Source: Lunasporangiospora selenospora
Taxonomy: Eukaryota; Mortierellomycota; Mortierellomycetes; Mortierellales; Mortierellaceae
DNA length: 16,013 nucleotides
Assembly: GCA_015680635.1 (NCBI GenBank)
Contig: JAABOA010000355.1
Coordinates: 360-16,372, forward strand
Direction: 5' to 3'
In this document: positions 1 to 8,500 of the stretch, piece after piece
Layout of the letters: each line of letters opens with the position of its first letter
Numbering within the stretch: the stretch's first letter is position 1
Made by a program: the position numbers and the translations under genes
The notes under the pieces: model-generated
The model's input: the letters and a program-made list of their open reading frames with translations, nothing else
Told to the model about the DNA's origin: nothing
The model's database searches: none

Positions 1-60
1 AAGAAAAAGAAGAAGAAGAAGAAGAAGAAGAAGAAGAAGAAGAAGAAAAGGAGGAAGAGG
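1..60. repeat. (GAA)n trinucleotide microsatellite
   Basis: An almost perfect AAG/GAA run fills about the first 47 bases and grades into a general purine tract reaching about 110. On the minus strand this is a CTT/CT-rich tract lying just downstream of a TATA box, so it probably sits in the 5' UTR or transcription-start area of a gene beyond the left edge. It is cut by the window edge, so its full length is unknown. Confidence 0.9.
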
Positions 61-111
61 AAAAAGGGAAAAGAGGAAAAAAACGAAGAGAGCCGAGAGG
101 GAGTAGGCGTG

Positions 112-155
112 CTTTTATAGGGAGAGGACTCCAAACGTATGCCTCGCAGGCCAAT
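112..155 (-). promoter_or_regulatory. Core promoter of an off-window minus-strand gene (TATA box plus CCAAT box)
   Basis: On the minus strand 112-119 reads TATAAAAG, a consensus TATA box. Downstream of it in that direction (toward base 1) the sequence is CT-rich, as in front of the other genes here. A CCAAT motif (plus orientation) lies at 151-155, about 32 bp upstream of the TATA box. Together these suggest a gene transcribed leftward whose coding part lies outside the window. No coding sequence of it is visible. Confidence 0.45.
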
Positions 156-448
156 CGAATTGCCAAGCTGATTTCCCTTTTCCCTGTCCATAAATAATTA
201 TTATAGACCCTCGTACTCTAACTCACTCCATGTGAAAAGCAAGAGACGAACTGCACAGCTCTCACTTTCACCCTCACTCTCACATCCACAAACACTCGTA
301 CACTCTCTCTTATTCACTCTTGCTCAGCTGGGGATACTAAGCGAGGGAGGGAGAGAGGGAGGAGGAGAGAGAGGAAGAAAAAGGGGAAGGAAGGTGTGTG
401 ATGTGCATGATGATTACATGCTAACTGACAAAAGAGAGGAGAGAGAGG

Positions 449-479
<31 letters not shown>

Positions 480-845
480 AGAATGACCTTCCAGCAATTG
501 CCAGAGAGCGCCACATCCTCATTTGTCATTCTTCCTATACCACTGGCTTGTCGTCCACGATAGCTGCTGAGGAAAGCAGAACAGCGAGGCCAAACGGACA
601 GCGTGATGGATTGTGTGGCCCCTGCACACTCCATCTATCGTTGCCGGTGGAGCGGACATTAGAGATCTCTTTGGTCATCTCGTTATTCTCTTTTGTCCCC
701 CGGAGAAGACGGAGAAAGGGGAGTGGAGAGGACAAAAGACTCTTTCGTTTTCTTTTGAGCGAGCCAGTTCGGGATTGGTCAATGGGATCGATCGGCCCGA
801 TACTCGAGACGTTTCATCGGGCGCATTCTTCTTATCCTATGGCGC
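156..845. other. Intergenic stretch, no gene recognised
   Basis: This holds two purine-rich tracts (about 345-394 and 429-482, the latter mostly GA dinucleotides) and otherwise unremarkable sequence. A CCAAT motif in minus orientation lies around 774-778. Open frames across the purine tracts only encode Arg/Glu/Gly or Ser/Leu repeats and look spurious. It probably contains the 3' flank of the minus-strand gene to its right and the upstream region of the gene to its left. Confidence 0.5.
429..482. repeat. (GA)n microsatellite
   Basis: A nearly continuous GA-dinucleotide tract with a few GGGA interruptions. It is CT-rich on the minus strand. Confidence 0.85.
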
Positions 846-1221
846 TTATGTGAGCAGCATCTCACACATTCTCATTCTCATTATTCCTCTCAAAAGAAGA
901 GCTTTCTCCCCCCAGTTCCTTTCGCCCACAGCCAATTCATTCGCATTCTGATAGCTCTCTCTGATAGCGCTCGTTTCGCCAAGTCGCCACTTAGGATTCT
1001 CTGTTTGGTTCTTCCGAAAAAGGAAAAGTCCTTTCTCACAAGACACTCAACACACACACACACACACGGCAGACACACAGACTCACCCGTCTCGGCTCCC
1101 TTTTTCATATACTCGTGAAAGACATATGGAAGAGGAAGGAATGGGCAACTGGAGAAGGAGAAGAAGGAGAGGAGAGGAGCAATTTGGGACAAGAGACATT
1201 CTTTCCAGCGATTCGTCCAGG
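846..1221 (-). CDS. Possible exons 2 and 3 of the Ser/Thr-rich gene
   Basis: If intron 1 ends at 1222, exon 2 is 1087-1221 and is followed by a consensus GTGAGT donor at 1081-1086. An acceptor ACCAAACAG at 1001-1002 would then open exon 3 (846-1000), ending in TAA. The summed length (1009+135+155 nt) is an exact multiple of three. The encoded pieces include RWKECLLSQ and ENPKWRLGETSAIRESYQNANELAV. No family is recognised, the intron between them (1001-1086) lacks a clear branch site, and exon 2 partly translates a pyrimidine tract, so this remains weak. Confidence 0.3.
1051..1067. repeat. (CA)n microsatellite
   Basis: About eight and a half CA units in a row, followed by an interrupted continuation (AGACACACAG). 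If the three-exon model of the neighbouring minus-strand gene is right, this lies inside its second intron. Confidence 0.85.
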
Positions 1222-1389
1222 CTGAGCCAGCAATGAACAAAGTAATAACGGGATCGGGAGATGAAAAATAAAGAACAGAGTAGAAAAGAATAGCGAGGCG
1301 GAGGGGCCAACAGACCAGAGACGGAGGGAGAAAGGGAGAAAGGGAGAAGAGGAGGGAGGGAAAGAGAGAGAGGGATTTTTTGGACTTAC
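1222..1389 (-). other. Candidate intron 1 of the Ser/Thr-rich gene
   Basis: The donor GTAAGT is consensus and the intron is pyrimidine-rich. The proposed acceptor is GGCTCAG ending at 1222. The length of 168 nt is a multiple of three and the frame happens to stay open through it, so frame alone does not prove it. A second acceptor, preceded by a strong pyrimidine tract (CTTCTCCAG, AG at 1149-1150), is equally possible and would shorten the protein. Confidence 0.45.
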
Positions 1390-2398
1390 TGGGTGGTGGT
1401 TTTGACTCGGTCCGTCCGATCGGAGATTTCGAGATCGGCATGTCCCTCATCGTAGCTCGAGTCTTGGCGTCCATCGAGGCTGGGCTTGTCTCCTCTTGGT
1501 CGTAATCATGGCCGTTGTCCTTGCAGCCGTTCATCCCGGAGAACTCGCTAGAAGGATCCACACAGCTATCCTCCATACCACCACTAACACCACCATTCCC
1601 TCCCGAGGCTAGGGCAGCAGACCGGGGGGTGGGGGGTGGTAAAGTCGGTGGCATCTGTTCTGGAGATTGTGTCCTTGTCATCCATTGTTCATTGTCTACA
1701 GCCACCCCATTGACTTTAACCTCGACAGGGAATTGACGACGTACACCAGTGAACGTCTGCGCTCGTGTTGGGAGCACAGGCCGAGTGGAGGCACGAGGAG
1801 AACGAGGGCAAAATCTGGGCTCGCTTTGGCCAATCCATTTTTGGAATGTTGAATCATCTAAGAATGACGACAGCGAAAGTCCAAAGGATGACCCGGTCCA
1901 GGCCGGTGCAGCATTTGTCATGCCTGCTACTCTTGATGTTGATGTTGTTGCTGTTGTAGTAGTAGTTGTTAACGTCCCTTCCCTTGTTTGGAGAGATGCA
2001 GGGTCTCGTGTACTTGTCAATTGAGACGATGACGAAATACCGATGGTTGTCGTCGTCATAGTGGTGGGGGTACTAGGCGTCGGATACGTTCGTTCCATGG
2101 CGACTACGTCCATGTCGATACTAGGACGAAGACTGGAGCTATTGTCGGAATTATGGGTTGGGTGTCTTGAAAGAATGGTTGAGGCTGTTGTGGAGGTGAT
2201 TGAAGACAATGGAGAAGAAGAAGAAGAGGAAGAAGGGAGAGAAGCGGCTGGAGGGCTGTTGGCCGCAGCTTGAGGAAATGTGTTTCGGCGAAAGAGTCCA
2301 ATCGGTCGAGCATGGAGTGGGTATGAATGTTCGCGACGATAAGTGGTTGCTGGTTGAGGGAATGAGTGATCGTGTATGGGAGCGACAGTACACGACAT
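1390..2398 (-). CDS. Ser/Thr-rich protein of unknown function, first exon
   Basis: The frame is open from an ATG at 2398 to a consensus 5' splice site GTAAGT on the minus strand (1384-1389), giving 336 codons. The start is supported by an in-frame TAG 18 nt upstream, an A at -3, and a TATA box at 2753-2760. The protein starts MSCTVAPIHDH and has a Ser run near residues 55-62 and Thr-rich runs near 113-120 and 143-150. A less repetitive segment (about 170-235) includes GSSFGLSLSSFLDD and FPVEVKVNGVAVDNEQW, and the exon ends at a basic/Pro segment, TESKPPP. I recognise no domain and see no signal peptide or membrane span. Downstream exons are uncertain. One consistent model adds 1087-1221 and 846-1000, for 432 aa in total. 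An alternative acceptor after 1149 would end the protein within about 14 codons. The composition suggests a disordered, possibly regulatory protein, but that is only an inference. Confidence 0.55.
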
Positions 2399-2579
2399 GG
2401 TTGAAGAGGTATGCTAGATTCTGTGTGGTGTATGTCTGAGGTGAGAGAGTGGCGTGCCTAAAATGGCAGTCCCAAGTATCTTTGCTTGATGCTCGTTGGG
2501 GAGAGGTGGTGAATGGGTTCCTTGGAGTGGTAAGCGAGAGAATAGGCAGAGTACTGGAAGGGGGTTGAAAGGGATGGAG

Positions 2580-2690
2580 AGATGGAGAGAGGGAAGAGAA
2601 GATGAGAGCGTATTCTATAAGTGTCTGTGAGTATCAAGAGAGAGAAAGAGAGAGGGAGAGAAAAAGAGAAAAAGAGAAAGAGAGATTGAG
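2580..2690. repeat. Purine-rich (GA/GAAA)n tract
   Basis: Mostly A and G, densest at 2638-2686 where AGAGAGA and GAGAAAAAGAG units alternate. It lies between the proposed TATA box and the ATG of the minus-strand gene and is a CT tract on that gene's sense strand, so it probably sits in the 5' UTR or at the transcription start. Confidence 0.8.
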
Positions 2691-2752
2691 GTGCTGCTTC
2701 AGCGTATGGGAGGCAAATAAGAGATCCGGATGGGGGTCATGGACAGCAGGCT

Positions 2753-2760
2753 TATTTATA
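2753..2760 (-). promoter_or_regulatory. TATA box of the Ser/Thr-rich gene
   Basis: The minus strand reads TATAAATA here, about 355 bp upstream of the ATG at 2398. Between the two is a long pyrimidine tract on the sense strand. The position and sequence fit a fungal TATA promoter, though a match this short can occur by chance. Confidence 0.5.
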
Positions 2761-3433
2761 CTGCTCACACCCCATTGAAGGGAAGAAGAGTAGACCCGGC
2801 CGAATGTGAGTTATTGAGATGCCCTCCTCTACGTCACCCTAAACCCAATTGAAGATTAAATTTATGGTAACATCCGATTTCTAATCAACCTTTCAAAGTG
2901 CCCAAGATTCCCTCATGCCATGCCAAGCTGTTAATTTAGCCACCTCATTGCTTGGGCCTCTCTTTTCCTCTCTTAATTCCTCACTTTCAGGCACAAACGC
3001 CGGGCTTGTTGTCTACTCTTGCCACAAATGTGCATGTACTGCGGATACCATTTAACCTACAGCAACGACTGCAGCAATAGCAATAGCAACAACAGCAACT
3101 GCGACAATCGCAGCAAAAGCACCAACAAAAAACGAACTACACTTGACGAAACAAGTTTTGAGCTTTTACGCCAAGCGGAAAACAAGTTGCCCCCTTCTCC
3201 TTCCACGAATGGATAACTGAGAGTGAGGGGTGTCTCTCCAAAGACGGCAGGGATCAGAGTGCAACGGGTCGGAGCCATTCTTGGCCTGCACTCTAGAGAA
3301 GAAGTGTCCATGCGCACCTGTTCATCCTTCCATTTCCTTCTCTCCTCTCCCTTCTTCGGATCGAGTTTCTCCATCAAATCAGCCCGGCGGTTGCATCCGT
3401 CGGGGGTTGATTTTCCGGGAGAATGATTTACAA

Positions 3434-3497
3434 GAGTGCGAGATTGCGAGAGTGCAAGAGTGCAAGAGTGCAAGAGTGCAAGAGTGTGAGGGTGCGC
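3434..3497. repeat. 8-bp minisatellite, eight tandem units
   Basis: Eight consecutive 8-mers: GAGTGCGA, GATTGCGA, four perfect GAGTGCAA copies (3450-3481), GAGTGTGA and GGGTGCGC. The central copies are identical and the outer ones diverged, as expected for slippage-driven expansion. The unit is not a multiple of three, which argues against a conserved coding role. Confidence 0.9.
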
Positions 3498-4137
3498 ATG
3501 ATATCCGTTGCCCCTTTTGCTCCCAATCTCCTCAATCTCCCAATGGGCCGTCCAAGCTGCGAGAAGAGGCGAAGGGTTACGTACGAGCGCATCACAAATT
3601 TCTAGCTCCGCTCATCTCGCCCAGAGTTCCCCTTTTTGGAGATTTCCTCTTCGTTGTTGACTTGCTGACCAAGCATAGCCAGGTCCTTCCTCTCTTCTCT
3701 TTTTCTCTGCTCTGCGTCAATCGAAAGCGCCGCTTTTCCAAGAAAAGTATTTTTTTGTTGTTGTGTAAGTTGACCAATGCGAGACCAATCCTGGTCTCGA
3801 TGCCGAGAAAAGGGAGATGAAAGAGCGCCGCGCGTCTATTATGATGAGGGGCGATCGACGATCGGCTGCTATCTTTTTTACCTGTTTTGAACCCTTGGCT
3901 TATGGATCTTGTAGCGGTCGACACTCTTGGCTGAGTCTGTCGTCTCTATGGTCTATTCTTATTCTACTGTCGCTCTATTATTTGGTTGAAAATCAGAAAC
4001 AGGCCAGAGATCGAAATAGGAAAAGGGAAAAGGAGGAGAGAGGGGAGTAATGAGCGATTGAAGTAGTGATAAGGCACGATCAAGAAAGAATATAGGTGAG
4101 CCAAGAAGGCGAGAGAAAGGGCAATGGTAGAAAAGAG

Positions 4138-4196
4138 AGAAGGAGAGAGAGAGAGGAGGGGAGAGGAAGAAGAAAGAGAAAAAAAGAGGGTGTAAC
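4138..4196. repeat. Purine-rich tract
   Basis: An uninterrupted stretch of mostly GA, GGA, GAA and AAA. No gene is assigned nearby. Confidence 0.75.
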
Positions 4197-4568
4197 AACT
4201 CGGTGTTGGATTCCTTTATAATGGCCAGAAAAGCTTCCATCCATCTAAAAAAACACTGGATATCAAAGGCCGAAAAAAGAAAAGGAAAAAAGAAAATGAA
4301 TGCAGGATGAGATACACAGTATCTTCGCAGCCTTGTATCATTCCTTGGAAAGAAGGGGAGAGAGAGGGAGAGAGAGGCGCGGCTGTCAAGACAGGCATGG
4401 AAGCAACCTGCCCTGAATGCCGGAAATAGAGTCGTTGGGTCTTGCAACTTAGTCTTCTTGAACTGGGCTGAAGCTCTGGTGATATGATGCAGGGACTGAC
4501 GACTATAGAAATTCCATTGCCAACAGCCCTGTGTACCTTTCCTTACTGATAAATCCCAGGACCCTGAA

Positions 4569-4592
4569 AGAGAGAGAGAGAGAGAGAGAGAG
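4569..4592. repeat. (GA)n microsatellite
   Basis: A perfect GA dinucleotide run of about 12 units in the gene-poor stretch. Confidence 0.9.
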
Positions 4593-4956
4593 TGGAGCCA
4601 CGTCGGCTGCTCTAGGCTTGGGTCGACCATGCCCAGACTAAACTGTTTGTTGCCACAAAAGCGACACACCGCCACAGCATTTTGATCGGTCTACCCTCGG
4701 GTTGACCCCCTGAAAAGAAAGGGCCAAGCCCAGCATTTCTTGGGTATCTTCGCCCGAATTCCGCGCTCAAAAAGAGATACTTTGCCCTGTCTGTCTCCTA
4801 TACTCTTTATGCTTCTTTGCCTCTTGGAAACTCGCTGAAGCAAGAGGATGTCAGGAGCATGTTCATTTTCGCGTTTTAATCTTCTTCCCCTGTTCAGGGA
4901 CGCATCGCTCTCTTGATCAATCAATTGAAGGCAAAGAGTTCGGGATGCATGACAAT

Positions 4957-4964
4957 TATAAAAA
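4957..4964 (+). promoter_or_regulatory. Possible TATA box upstream of IML2
   Basis: The plus strand reads TATAAAAA, preceded by ACAAT. It lies about 600 bp upstream of the IML2 ATG. A CACGTG E-box palindrome sits at 5023-5028. Because many ATGs occur between this box and 5558, either the leader contains upstream short frames or an intron, or transcription actually starts closer to the gene, near the CT tract at 5359-5396. Confidence 0.35.
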
Positions 4965-5557
4965 GACTCGACGTCTGTGCCCATTTCGCTTGTGCTGTGT
5001 CTTCCGCTCAGACAGACTCGGACACGTGTAGAGTCGACAGGATTAGACTTGGGCGAAAAGCAAGAAGATCCTCAAGGCTCGTATCCTAGGAGAGACTGAC
5101 AAGCTTCTTGTCAAAGCGCTATGCGACAGCGACATGCGACATGCGATACGCGGGGTTCTGCAGAGGTATGAGAGAGAGAGAGAGAGGAGACAAAGAGGGT
5201 TTCTTTGATAGTCAATGAGATGCTCATGCGCGTGACTACATCATCTGTGCGCATTGATGATCTGCTCCCCACGGCCATTCTCCTTTCCCTTTTCTCTCTC
5301 TGCCTCTCTGTCTCTCTCAAGTCAATTGACTCTACCTGAGCTGATCCTGCATTCCCATCTCTCTCTGTCTCTCTCTCTCTCTCTCTCCTCTCTCTCCCTG
5401 GACTCCTCTCTTCTCCTTTTATTTCCCTTTTCCAAGCAACCATCCATTCCTGCTCCATCCATCTCCTACTAAACCCCTGCTGCCCACATCTTTAGACTTC
5501 CTGAATTGTCTCGACCCCGGAACAGAATAGAGAAAAGTAATAGCCTTCTGGAACAAA
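4965..5557 (+). other. IML2 leader / proximal promoter region
   Basis: It contains a short run of imperfect ATGCGACA repeats (5121-5147), a GA microsatellite (5170-5186), and a strongly pyrimidine-rich sense-strand segment (about 5270-5420) with a CT microsatellite at 5359-5396. A 72-codon frame from 5254 lies over this CT tract and translates largely as Ser/Leu; it is either a uORF or, more likely, meaningless. Confidence 0.5.
5359..5396. repeat. (CT)n microsatellite
   Basis: CT dinucleotide run with two small interruptions, about 160-200 bp upstream of the IML2 start codon on its sense strand. Confidence 0.85.
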
Positions 5558-8500
5558 ATGGCCACATCCAAGCAGGACTCATCCATCATGACCACAGCCC
5601 AGTCTAATGACACCACTTCCAAAGAAGACGCCAAGATCATCCAACAGCTTCAAGATGAGCTCCAGAAGGCCTCCCTGGACGATGGCGACGGACTAGAAAA
5701 CGATCAACTCTCATCTTCATCATCCTCATCTGGCTCTTTGTCCTCTTCAGTCTCAGCGGCTCATGGCACTGCAGCCAACATGCTCACGGCGAGTGAACAG
5801 GAGCTGGCAGGTAAACTGGATTTTGGAGTCCCCAAGGGAATGAGACTCCACCACACGCACGGATATTCAAACAACACTCTCACTGCGGACTCTTTCTTAC
5901 CTTCTCCACCCAACAATGGCGGTGATTTGTATGACAACTCCCAAGCGCAGCAGAAACGCAGTGAAGACTTTGTGTCTCAAACCACCCTGCACGCGCAGCA
6001 AGTGCGTCTTCAAAGGAGATCGAGTCAAACGATGGAACGTTTGGTCAGGACAACCCGTTTGACTATTGAAGGGGAACGATGTCGTTCAGGACCCATTACA
6101 ACGACAGGACCGTCTCTCTCTCTCTCTCTCTCTCTCTCCACAATGGGTGCCGGAAAAAATGAACAAAGAGCTGTTGTCAGCAAATACAGGAATTGTGAAC
6201 TGGGCCATGTCAGGACTACCCCACACATACATCTCCTCCGCTTCTCTCTCAAACGCAGCCGACCTCCGAGCCTCCACATTGGTCCACACCCAAGCTCTGT
6301 TTTGGAGTGGCAAAAGCAGTAGCAATGCGTTTTTAGAATGCAGGGCTCTCTTACTCTCCCTTCCGCTTACAACGACGACTCGGTGTTCTGGCATTGGTTT
6401 AGAGCAAGAAGAAAGCATTGGTCAACTGACCTTGGGTACCTCTCTCTCTCTCTCTCTCTTTCTCTATCACTCATCTAGATGCGGACATGTTACATGGCGT
6501 CCAGATCTTTTTCGAAAACCAGTTTATTGAGGCACAGCGGATTTTTGCTTCACAGGACGAGGTCAACCCTGTCTACGCCTTGGGGTCTGGTGCTCTTGCC
6601 TTTATGAAAGGTGAGTATTAATCATACAGATGAGACCGAGGTTGAGGAAACGGGAGACATGAAAAAATGGAGAAAGATCATCTTTCGGGTGTGGAGAGAG
6701 CACCAGTGTTTGAGTGTTCGGGCGCAATTGCTCAGCATTCAAAGCCCATGTGCAAACAAGAGGAAGAGGGAGAGGGAGAGAGAGTTTGTACACAAAAGAC
6801 GTTGGGCAAGAGAAGACAGACAGTTCGGGCTGTCCATGTGTGGAGAGTGAATCCCATTGTCTGTGTGCGACATTCATTTGCCCTTTTTCCGTCTGTCCGT
6901 GCCATGTGCTTACAAAACGTTCTCTCTCTATCGCTATCGCTATCTCTCGCTTCGGTTAATGTACTTTATCCCCTTTTTCCCTCCCCCCCCCCTACCCTCA
7001 CCTTTCAATCCCCAACTCAATCCAAACTCAAACCAGCATGCATGACCTTTAACGAGTCGGATATCCAGGAAGCGATCCGGATCCTCCAACACGCGGAAAC
7101 CCTCTGCACGACGCAGATCCATGCCGCGCCCAAAAAGTCGACCGCCGGAACGGGTTGACGAATTCGATCTCTAAGCTGGTTTCTTCGGGATGGAGTTATT
7201 TTGGTTACAAGAAGGAGACCAACAAGGCAGAAAATCCCTCCAAGGAATCCGGTTCTTCCTCACCCTCTTCCGTGTCGAGTCAGAGCAATGGCAAAAAATC
7301 TGGCCTGGTCAAGCCCTCGTCCTCATCGACACATTCGTCCTCGTCGACGACCCCGAATGGTCAATCGGGCGCTGTCGGTACACAAAAATATATGACCAAC
7401 GGAGAAGTTCGGGCGCGGGTCGTCCGAGCAGAGGGTCTTTTGTTGACATCGCTAATTCTCTTGTTGCAAGAAAGCATCATGAGTTATCTCAAGGCTGGAT
7501 TGAACTTGAGAAAAGGTAAAGATGCCCCGAGAATGGGTGTTTTGGCAACAGGATGGTAAAAATGGAGCTTGAATCAGTACCTCTAACCACCACCATTCGT
7601 CCTTTTTTTTTCTTTCTGGGGGATCCGGCTAGGATACAAATCTTATGAGGCAGTCTGGGCAGAGCTAAAGGCCATGGGCGACGAAACGGATAACATTGTG
7701 GACAAGCATACCCTTGGCGGTATTCAGTTTGGGTATGAGCTTTGCGCGCGCGCGCGTGTGTGTGTGTAAGATGAAGTGACTAGTTAGAATGTCAGTCCAC
7801 GGATACTAACATGTACACATATACACACCCTCATCTCCCCGCATGTCCATTATAGTTTAGGAACAATCAATATTGTCCTGGCCTCTATGCCCGCCAAAAT
7901 CCTTCGTATTATTTCCTCGTTCGGGTACACGGGTGACAAGACGCTCGGGTTCGATCTGGTCTCGAAATGCATTGCAGGAAAAGGTATCCGATCCCCATTG
8001 GGATCCCTCATGTTCCTGTCCTACTACACCATCCTCGCGGGATTCGCACCCAATGTCCTGGCCGAGACCAATGTTCCCATTGCGGACAAGCTGTTGGACG
8101 ACGCATTGGCAACGTACAAGGAATCGGCCTTCTTTCTGTACTTTAGAGGACGAAACAACCGAATCAAGGGCGATACCAAGGCCTCGAACGAGGCGTTCTT
8201 GTTGGCCTCCAGCAAGGCCACTGTGGAGTGGGGTTCGGAACTGCAACGGTTGTGCGATTACGAGTTGGGTTTGAACCATGCGATCCTGTTGGAATGGCAG
8301 GAGGCGGGAACTTATTTTGAACGATTGGCCAAGGAGAACTATTGGTCTCGCGCCTTCTTTGTCTATTTCCAAGCAGCGTGTCTGGAAGCGGATGGCAAGC
8401 GAACCGAGGCTCTAAAGTTGTATCAATCCATTCAAGGAATGGTCAACCGCAAGTTTGGAGGTCGAACCATTCTTGTGGAGCAATACGTGTCCCGTAAACT

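Larger units (their letters stand above)
2761..4956. other. Gene-poor stretch between two divergent genes
   Basis: About 2.2 kb with no convincing gene. It contains a CAG/CAA-rich patch (3059-3130), the 8-bp minisatellite at 3434-3497, and purine tracts at about 4138-4196 and 4569-4592. A 63-codon frame starting at ATG 3028 (Cys at the start, then Asn/Ser-rich) and a longer frame without an early ATG spanning the minisatellite (about 3230-3820) are the only candidates. Neither shows a recognisable domain. A pyrimidine tract ending in CACTTTCAG at about 2990 resembles a plus-strand splice acceptor but has no clear partner exon. Confidence 0.5.

Noticed and set aside
3028-3216. 63-codon Asn/Ser-rich frame beginning MCMYCGYHL
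   Set aside because: It is mostly a CAG/CAA repeat patch. The upstream acceptor-like CACTTTCAG has no matching donor or exon that I can find, so it is kept only as a mention.
3230-3820. 196-codon plus-strand frame including ECKSARVQ repeats
   Set aside because: It has no ATG at its beginning, and the repeat comes from an 8-bp minisatellite that would shift frame with each change in copy number.
3959-4675. 238-codon minus-strand frame with long Ser/Leu/Phe runs
   Set aside because: It mostly translates pyrimidine tracts and shows no domain or splice structure.
7128-7140. Programmed -1 ribosomal frameshift at CCCAAAAAG in IML2
   Set aside because: In the zero frame (CCC AAA AAG) the P-site codon would re-pair poorly, and no such recoding is known for this family. 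A missing base in the sequence or allele is simpler.
7857-8372. 171-codon minus-strand open frame
   Set aside because: It is a shadow of the strongly supported last exon of IML2.
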